Of a DNA stretch of 64,000 nt, positions 56,580 through 64,000 are shown in pieces (the first letter of the stretch is position 1; each line of letters opens with the position of its first letter). Position numbers and translations under genes: made by a program. The stretch comes from Aphanomyces cochlioides (lineage: Eukaryota > Oomycota > Saprolegniomycetes > Saprolegniales > Verrucalvaceae): assembly GCA_019828595.1 (NCBI GenBank), contig JAHQRK010000031.1:496001-560000 (forward strand). Direction: 5' to 3'. The notes beneath the pieces were generated by a model. It was not told the origin of the DNA. It saw nothing but the letters and a program-made list of their open reading frames with translations, and made no database searches.

Positions 56580-57639
56580 ATGACAACATTTGCTGTCGCC
56601 CCCGTCCAAGGTGAAAATTACCGTCGCAATCTATGCGAGCAAAACGATGACATGTTGACGCGACTCAATGAGTTTCAGAAGGAAGGATGCAAGGATATTC
56701 TCCAAGCAACACCGATCAAAGGCGTCTTCGCAACCTCCAAGAGTGGCTTCGTCTTGGGAGCGATTGAAGCCTACAACCAGCATCACAACCTTGTCATTCG
56801 TCCTGATGATGTCTGGCTCGCCATCATGGTTCAGTTTGGCTTTTTTGTGAATGGCAATGCGGAAACCCTGCGCAACTCGCTCGTCAAGCATCAAGGTCAG
56901 AAGGAGCTCCGAGTGAATGGATTCGGTACCTTGTACAGTGCTGATTATGGAGGAATGGCGACTCAAATGATCGGTAAGATGGAAGAACACCTCGCGGATC
57001 CATCGATGGGAGAGTGGATCCTTCCTTCCTTCTCGACGACAACGGACCATGATCGTATCGTCGGCAGTGTTGTCATGATGGCCACAATGAAGAAGTATTT
57101 CAAGTACATTTTCGGACTACGCTGTGGCATTCCAAATGTGACTCTCCTTGGAACTGTCGAAGACTGGGAAGCGGTTCGATCTCGCGTTGACCATTTGAAG
57201 CAATTTGGCGGTCACATGGTGGAGTGGGTCGAGACGCTCAGTGGTGTCTTGGATCAATTCGTCGCATCTGCCAAAGGAGATGCCAGTGTCGACTTCTGGC
57301 AACACATTTGTCACTATTATGGCGGCGGGTCTGGTCCAACGTATATCAGTGGTTGGATCAGTGTCTTTTGTGTCTTCAACGAAGAAGGCAAATGGCAAGG
57401 GTCGACCGACTCTCGTGGTTGGGGAAAAACCCGCCAAGACGGACTATCCTGCGATCGACACGGATAATATTCCGGTTGGATATTTGACCGTCGACGTCAA
57501 GATCGACGACAACGGCGTAGATCACAAGGCGCTGATGTTTGCGGGTCACATGGCGTTCCAAGTCGAGGATGGGAATACGATTGTGCCGCACTTGAGTTGG
57601 GCCATCGCGTTGAAGAATGGCGTCGCTTCTGAAGAATGA
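56580..57639 (+). CDS. DUF4419 protein, plus copy (same frameshift)
   Basis: Mirror copy of 54707-55766. The protein is nearly identical from residue about 27 onward; the first 26 residues are about 75% alike. The same extra base is present in the A run 57425-57429, so the C-terminal frame is offset in the same way. One further difference is GTGGTT versus GAGGTT just before that run. It ends at TGA 57637-57639. Confidence 0.7.
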
Positions 57640-57712
57640 GTGCAATTTTAAGTAGCTACGCCTACTGCCAACTCTTTCGAATGGCCTTTGCCAGGACGTT
57701 CTTCACTATCGA
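56580..57712. repeat. Right arm of the 1.13-kb inverted duplication
   Basis: Reverse complement of 54634-55766, extending past the stop codon through CGATAGTGAAG-type sequence to about 57712, where similarity ends abruptly. Confidence 0.85.
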
Positions 57713-57984
57713 CGAGGGGGTAATCAACGCAATAATTTTTTCCGTAGCAATTCATCGCCTCATGGAAAGCAGTCTTTTGTTCATTCCCGCTTTGAAGATT
57801 AACGGAGTCTTGAAAGCTGTAATCTTGCTAGCCAACCAGACTGAAAATATTCAGCCAATGAAATTGCTCTATTTGAAGATTCAGCCAATCATCAACGTCG
57901 GCCTGTCCTGTCGTTCTCAGGCGATCTTTGAGTGTAGTTACAGCTTACATTTTCTACTGGCGTTACCGCAGATAGCTTGCGTCT

Positions 57985-58125
57985 GACAGAATTAGGCTGG
58001 CCATCTTTCAATGCAATCGCCAAGCATTGAGGAAGCACTGTGGACTGTGAACCCTTCATATCTAATAATTGCAATCGCACAGGTATTTTGAGTGGAACTG
58101 GCATGCCAACGGCACCACAATTGGC
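57985..58125 (-). pseudogene. DUF4419 C-terminal fragment 4
   Basis: Minus-strand piece PVPLKIPVRLQLLDMKGSQS followed by LPQCLAIALKDGQP, aligned by pattern with the family end (..HLSWAIALKNG). Short and isolated. Confidence 0.35.
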
Positions 58126-58137
58126 TTTGACCATCGG

Positions 58138-59160
58138 ATGCTGTGTGCCCTCTGGAGCCCAGTCTACACTGACGACGCGTGCTCGAAAGCCGTTGGCTTC
58201 GATGGCTCAACTCTGCCATTTGAGAATCTTTGCTGGCTCATTGCTTTAATCCTGGTGATTGCCACAGTCGCCAATGCCGAGGTTACATTTGCTGTCTCGC
58301 CTGTCGAGCTCAACAAGTTCAAAGGAAAGACGATGCATCACATCAATGAGACGATCACGCAGCTGAAAGAGTTTAAGCAAAATGGATGCAAGACCATCCT
58401 CCAAGCACAACCACATCAAGACTCGTTCGTTCCGACGACAAGTGGCTTTGTCGTGGGAGTCATTGAAGCATACAACCGCCACCATAACCTTGTCATTCGT
58501 CCTGATGATGTCTGGCTCGCCATCATGATCCCATTTGGGTACTTTGTCAAAGGAAATGCTGAAACTCGTCGCAACTCGCTGGTCAAGCATGAAGGGAAGC
58601 CATGGATTATGGCAAAATGGCCACGGAAATGATCAACCAAATGGAAGAGCATCTCGTGGATCCATGGATGGGAAAATAGATGCTTCCATCGTTTTCAACA
58701 ACGACAGACCACGACCGAATCGTCGGCAGTGTTGTCATGATGGCCACGATGACGAAATACTTTGACTACACGTTTAGACCGATCTGTGGCATTCCCTACG
58801 TGGCGCTACTGGTTCGAGATTGGGAGAACATCCGCTCTCGAGTGGAGAATTGGCGGCAATTTGGTGACCACTTGGATCAATTTGTCGCAGCAGCCAAAGG
58901 ACGAGCGGATGTTACGCTCTGGCAGCGCATTGTGATCATTTTTCTGGTGGATGCCGTAGCACATATCTCAGTGGATGGATCACCGTCTTTGGCGTATTTG
59001 ACGAAGATGGACAGTGGCAAGGATCCGTGAAATCCTTCACAACTATACGCCCTCGACTGATATCGCATGACGAGGAATTCAATGAATCTCTGTTACAAGA
59101 CGGCAACGAACAAGCGCTGCCAAGCTTACAGTCAAAAAACAAGAATTATCGCTCCTTGTA
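58138..59160 (+). pseudogene. DUF4419 pseudogene with signal-peptide-like start
   Basis: A hydrophobic leader (LCWLIALILVIATVANA) precedes EVTFAVSPVELN, GFVVGVIEAYNRHHNLVIRP and DDVWLAIMIPFGYF. About 40 bases are then missing after KHEGK, shifting frame. A TAG replaces the Trp codon before MLPSFSTTTDHD, roughly ten codons are deleted before LDQFVAAAKG, and a last shift leads to SGWITVFGVFDEDGQWQGS. Clearly non-functional. The leader suggests the ancestral protein was secreted. Confidence 0.65.
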
Positions 59161-59296
59161 GATCAGCTTTGGTGGAATTTTGTCCATGATCTCGGCCATG
59201 AATCTCAAGGTTGCTGTCGCTGTGTGTCTTGACGGCGATGTCCATGGAGAACGACGACGAGCGGGGGAAGATAGTGAATTGATGCCACGTTTGTAT

Positions 59297-60640
59297 TTAC
59301 AATCGCTCGATGATCATGGCTCCTACGCCGCCGCCGCCGTTGCAAATCGACGCACATCCAATGGTAGCGTCATTTTGCTGCAAGATGTGGATGAGCGTGC
59401 CGACAATCCGTGCGCCACTCATGCCAATGGGATGGCCCAAGGCAACCGCGCCGCCGTTGACGTTGACTCGACTGTGATCCAAGTTGAGGAGCTGCATGTT
59501 GGCCAGGGGAACCGCTGCATACGCTTCGTTGATTTCGTGGTATTCAATGTCTTGCAACGACAGCTTGGCGTGGTTGGCGGCGATTGGGATGGCCTTGGCA
59601 GGTGACGTTGTAAAGTCGATGGGCTTCTGCGCCGCGTCGCCAAAGCCCAAAATGCGAGCGAGAGGTGTCAAACCCATGGCTCGAGCTTTTTCCGCCGACA
59701 TGAGAACCTACAGCCTTCCTCGTCATAGCCCATACCACTGAAAGATCGTACCAGAGCCGCCGCGCCGTCGTTCAATGGCGATGCATTGGCCGCTGTAACA
59801 GTGCCATTCTGTCTAAAGGGTGCCCGCAGGGTTGCGATCTTGTCCAGCTTGAGCTTGTAGACTTCCTCGTCTCTGGAAACAACGACAGGCTCGCCTTTGC
59901 GCTGAGGAACAGCGACGGGCACAATTTCCGCGGCAAACTTTCCATCCTACGCCGAGAAAAAAGCTACACCAATGGCGACGAGTGGCGCTACCTTGGCTGC
60001 GTTGGCTGCCCGCGTGTAGGTTTCAACTGCAGACTTGTCCTGGTCTTCTCTGGTAAGTCCAAAGTCGTCGGCGCATTTTTCACCGCAGTTGCCCTAGGCA
60101 GGCATGCTCTTAGCCCACCGATATCTTGTTTGGAAGCGATGTACCATGTGCTGGTCGTCGTAGGGATCCCACAAGCCATCATGGATGACTCCATCGACGA
60201 GCTACAGAGAATTAGCATCAAGAACGTCACGACGCTCTGGCGTACCTTGCCGTCGCCCAAGCGATATCCCGACCGAGCTTTTGGAAGGTAGTGCGGGACA
60301 TTCGTCATGCTTTCAAAGCCACCAGCTAGGAGAATGTCTTTGACTTCCAGCCAGGATGCTCTGCGCGGCCATCGCGATCGCTTTCATGCCGGAGGCACAC
60401 ACTTTATTGATCGTTGTGCATGGCACCGAGTCTGGAATGCCTACAAGAATCGAGATCTCCTCACGTTCTCCACGTTTTCGAGAGGCTAGACCTGCTTTGA
60501 GCACCGATTGACGCGCTGGAGCTTGTCCAATGCCCGCCGAGACGACATTGCCCAGATACGCCTCTTGAATGTCATGGACAGAAATGCCCGCACGCTCGAT
60601 AGCGGCTCGATTGGCAATAGCACCGAGTTGTAAGAATAGT
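59297..60640 (-). pseudogene. Acetyl-CoA acetyltransferase (thiolase II), damaged
   Basis: Minus-strand exons joined by normal introns give [15 protein letters not shown] and [18 protein letters not shown]. The nucleophile motif is [17 protein letters not shown]. These are followed by [91 protein letters not shown] and a CNGGGG end at 59297. One extra base near 60343-60352 breaks the frame between SILAG and GGFESM. The expected N-terminus (RTPxGSF region) is not present upstream of about 60630. Thiolase II joins two acetyl-CoA for sterol or ketone synthesis. Pseudogene, or assembly error plus missed exon 1. It lies inside the DUF4419 array. Confidence 0.65.
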
Positions 60641-62229
60641 ACTCCATCTTTGATTAGAACGATGGCATATGTCTCGAGACTCGTGGGGTAAGGATAAAGC
60701 TCGAGATGCTTGAATTGCTCTTAATGGGAGAGTTGTGGCTCGCCGACAATCTTCATCAGCGATTACAAAGAACAATTGCCGAGGAGAGCGTCGTGGACAA
60801 TCCAAGGCAAAGAATGCAAATCGAGGGGTACGAAAGTTGAGAGGGATATTCAAAGTTATACAATGAGATGTACCTTTTGAGCGCCTACATGCAGGCTGGC
60901 GTGGCTCCAACTTCACGTCCCTGGACAACTCATCTCGCGAGCCCGATCAATCGAGCTGATGGCGAACTTGCAGCGCATGTTGAAGTGGATTTGGGAGGAT
61001 AACTTGTATCAAATGATAAATATATAGTATGATTTGTGAAAGGTATTAAGTTATACGTCGGCCAGACCAAAGAACATTAATGAATTTCGCAGGGATCTTG
61101 TATAAATAAATCGAAACGCAACTATCTGTTCTAAGCAGGTATTATTTGACACAGTATAATTCCGGATGAACACCGGATTGCAAACAAGTCCCTCGCTTTA
61201 GTGCATGTTGAAGCCACCTTTTGCATCTGTTTGTATCTTCAAGGTTGATTATAATGACATTGTGTTCTTAAAACCAGGTAGTCTAGCGTACAATTCTTGT
61301 ACTTGTTGTACATCGACCTATCGAACACCGTACACGAATGGACTGTACCATTGAACTTGATATCACTATGATAAGTCGTGGAACATCTCCAATTGGTCAA
61401 GTACATCCATCTCCTCCGGGGCCCATTTTTTGTCCAATGAGAAGGAGCATGATTGACAAGTTTCAATTGGATAAAATCCAAAATATTCAGCGAATTAAAT
61501 TGTTTTTAATTGGATTATTTAAGCCAATCATCGCTTGAATTAAGCCGTTGTTGATATGTCAAACAAGACATACATGAAATTGTCAACTTTTATGTCCGAA
61601 GAGACATAGTGAAAGTAAGATAATGGTTTACTGCCAATGATTGGATGTTATTATTAAATTGTTAAAAATAGATTGGTCGTTTATTTGTTTTTTGGCTAGA
61701 TATTTGTTGCGATTGGCTGAAATGTATACAGCTAGCATTCTCTCTTTGACGACAGCGCACGGTTTTACTACCTCGGACGCGACTCCTTCGTCGTGCAGAG
61801 CTCCTAATGCTTGTCCAGACTTCAACTCATTCTTTCGGTACCAGGAGAGCTTCACCGACATTATCTTTTGTGCGGAATTGCAGCTCTATGCGTCTTCCAA
61901 CGCTTTAACTCAACCCGCAACTGTCGAAGTCCAACAAGTGTTTGCGAGTTCAATGACGAACCGGTAGTAAACGTCGTCTATCCTGAGGTGATCAATAGAG
62001 AATGAAAGAGATTCCTACTTGTCAAGAGCAATTCGACCGTCTATCACGCGCATCCTGGACCTCAAAGACCAGAGCGTCGAAGTACCTGACTGGTAATGGA
62101 CCCTATTGAAAACGAAGGATATTTGCTCAAAGATATTCAACTCCTGCTGTCATCAACGTGTTCATCAAAGCGTATTTCCATGTTGGAGGTAATCCTTGAG
62201 GGAACAATGATTTCTCAGAGCTTGAATGT
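60641..62229. other. Gene-free stretch within the array
   Basis: No supported gene. AT-rich with CCAAT-type boxes near 61431 and 61516. A plus-strand frame at 61641-61967 has no recognisable motif. Confidence 0.4.
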
Positions 62230-62990
62230 AGATCAAGAGTCTGTCAAATAATTGGATCTCGCGCAAGTTGGCAAGTGGCCATAATTGCCCAGATCAAGTT
62301 GGGTACAATTGTAGATTCCTCCTTCACTTGGAGCGAAATGTGGCCTGCAAATACGAGCGCTTGGTGCTCGTTACCATTGGCATCGATCAAAACGTCGCCT
62401 GTCCATTACTCAGACGAAATATGCTTCATGTCAAGGATGGGAATCTTCGAAGCGACTTGTCCACTCCATAGATGCACAGATTTGGTCGACCCTTGCCATG
62501 TTTCATCTTCGTTGAAATCGCAAATGACACTGATTCAGCCACTGGGATATGGAGTACCTGACCCCGCAGGAACACGACGTCAAAAGCCGACATCCTACTT
62601 GTCTTTCGGCTGACGCATCAAGTTGATCCAAGACACCGCCGAGCATCTCAACTGTGGCCGCCTTAGCGCTTGAAATTGTCCACTTTGGTGCTGATGGTTT
62701 CCAATCTTGGAGTCTTTCAAAGAGCATCATCACATATAGAAGACAACAAATCAATCCAAACTTGTACTTGTTCACCGTGGCCGATCCGATCGTGTGAGCC
62801 AAAACCAATGGCAGTCCACTCGATTTGACCACGATGCTTGATGAACGATCACCGCAAAGTAGAAGTGGTTGAAATGGTAGCCACAAAGAGTAGAGATTGT
62901 CCGCATTAGTACGTGATCTCCATCCCGAATCAGTTTCGACAGGAATCGCCTGGCAAGTTGACCTTGGACTTGCAACGACATCATCCACAT
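62230..62990 (-). pseudogene. DUF4419 pseudogene 5
   Basis: The minus-strand pieces are KYKFGLICCLLYVMMLFERL, EMLGGVLDQLDASAERQ and the C-terminal ANGNEHQALVFAGHISLQVK with STIVPNLIWAIMATCQLA. They occur in different frames with internal losses. Most diverged member of the array. Confidence 0.5.
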
Positions 62991-63206
62991 GCGAACTCCT
63001 CATCTCAGTTTGTCAGATGAGTGGGAAAATTGCCACATGAAATTGTCAAAACATGCTCAGTATGCAGTCAATGTCATGCACCAAAAAATTTTGCAAGTTC
63101 GAGCTGTTACGAATCAGTTAAAAAACTGTCAATCGAAAGTACATCGACACCAAGTTACAACAGCCACCACCTTGTCCGACAATACAACCATACGAAAGCG
63201 ACCGCG

Positions 63207-64000
63207 ATGAACAAGGTCCATATCAATTCTATCGGTCGAGATACGACAACAGTCCAACAAGATGGTTTGAAGAGCTCTGAGCCCGTTCGTCCAACAGACG
63301 CAAGACAACTCGAGTTTACCAGCTCTGACAGTGAACAAAGTACAATCGACAACACAATGAGCACACACGAGATTGCAGAATGCGTCTGTGGCTTACTCTA
63401 CCTTGGGTTTACGCTAGCAATGAGCTTGCGCTATCTCCAAATGTTGTCCCCATCGATGGCGAATGATTTGTGGTGGAGTGGTTTCAATACTTCTGGAGTT
63501 CAAACCTACTTGATTGACGTCTACAACGCCCAGCTCAATCTTCTGGGCAACCAAACCCAGTCGATCGATGTGACAGACAAGCAGTATGGCATTGGAAAAG
63601 ATTATTCCCAGTTCTACACTCCGATTGAAATCACACCAGCATATCCACGACTGTTGTTCGATGTCATGGCGTACGACTTGGCAGCATTTGTCGTAGCTCT
63701 TCGTCAAGTACCAGGGCTAGAATATATTTCGACCCAATATTGCTGGGTTGATTTTAATCGATCCTGGGAGGTTGCTCATACCGTCATGCGCCAGAAGCGA
63801 TGCAACGCACGTTACATCGACAATGGAGCAGTTTACATGGAGCCTATTGCACGGCTTATTGACTGGAACACGTGGCTCAATGGAATATATGGTGCAGCGT
63901 TCAACTCGACCATTGGAGCTGCTATTAGCAGGACGCCTGAAGGGCAGGCGTGGCTGAGAGATACACCTTATTCTTTCAGGAGCATTGAAGCTGAAGTTAT
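63207..64000 (+). CDS. Large membrane protein, N-terminal part (runs off window)
   Basis: Open from ATG 63207 to the window edge without a stop (264 residues). A charged N-terminus of about 60 residues and a transmembrane helix (VCGLLYLGFTLAMSLRYL) lead into a large extracytoplasmic domain. That domain contains NDLWWSGFNTSGVQTYLIDV, STQYCWVDFNRSWEVAHTVM and RYIDNGAVYMEP. These motifs recall a family of large multi-helix membrane proteins abundant in saprolegnian oomycetes, function unknown. Identification is from memory of the motif pattern. Confidence 0.65.
   Translation, partial: MNKVHINSIGRDTTTVQQDGLKSSEPVRPTDARQLEFTSSDSEQSTIDNTMSTHEIAECVCGLLYLGFTLAMSLRYLQMLSPSMANDLWWSGFNTSGVQTYLIDVYNAQLNLLGNQTQSIDVTDKQYGIGKDYSQFYTPIEITPAYPRLLFDVMAYDLAAFVVALRQVPGLEYISTQYCWVDFNRSWEVAHTVMRQKRCNARYIDNGAVYMEPIARLIDWNTWLNGIYGAAFNSTIGAAISRTPEGQAWLRDTPYSFRSIEAEV

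Noticed and set aside
1..64000. CRISPR array, tRNA or rRNA genes
   Set aside because: No regularly spaced repeats and no convincing tRNA or rRNA signatures were seen by eye; a tRNAscan or Rfam search could still find small ones.

Overview
The window looks like nuclear DNA of an oomycete, most likely a saprolegnian water mould. Genes are intron-bearing but very compact. Introns are mostly 40-50 nt with GT..AG ends, and neighbours are often tens of bases apart. The gene set is eukaryotic (UNR-type cold-shock protein, polybromodomain protein, UNC-50, HMG-CoA reductase, proteasome Rpn10, IFT25, DNA ligase I, meiotic helicase HFM1/MER3). A ciliary IFT25 gene fits an organism with flagellate zoospores. 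The gene running off the right edge resembles large membrane proteins expanded in Saprolegniales. The species assignment is inference.

Layout. 0-14.3 kb is a dense housekeeping block: an EF-hand-like 3' fragment, UNR/CSDE1-like, a FYVE-finger protein, two coiled-coil genes, a six-bromodomain protein and UNC-50. 14.9-18.8 kb holds two tandem receptor-like LRR membrane proteins, one intact and one decayed. 19.8-29.8 kb is a mobile-element island with a pogo/jerky-type DDE transposase, a Crypton-type tyrosine recombinase, and a chromodomain Gypsy retrotransposon whose interior is inverted between its own ends. 29.8-33.7 kb is gene-poor and includes one small coiled-coil gene. 33.7-52.5 kb is a second dense block: EMAP-II-like tRNA-binding protein, a BRO1-plus-discoidin-like protein, HMG-CoA reductase, a C2HC zinc-finger protein, Rpn10, a small unknown gene, IFT25, DNA ligase I and HFM1. 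52.6-63 kb is an array of DUF4419-type genes and fragments. It includes a 1.13-kb inverted duplication with no length differences and is interrupted by a damaged thiolase gene. The last 0.8 kb is the start of a large membrane protein.

A palindrome close to TTATCCGGATAA occurs singly or in clusters just upstream of many starts: UNR, the divergent coiled-coil/bromodomain pair, UNC-50, both LRR genes, the tRNA-binding protein, HMG-CoA reductase and one small ORF. It is probably a promoter element. Coding calls come from reading the translations and placing splice sites by frame continuity. No database search was possible, so family names rest on recognised motifs.
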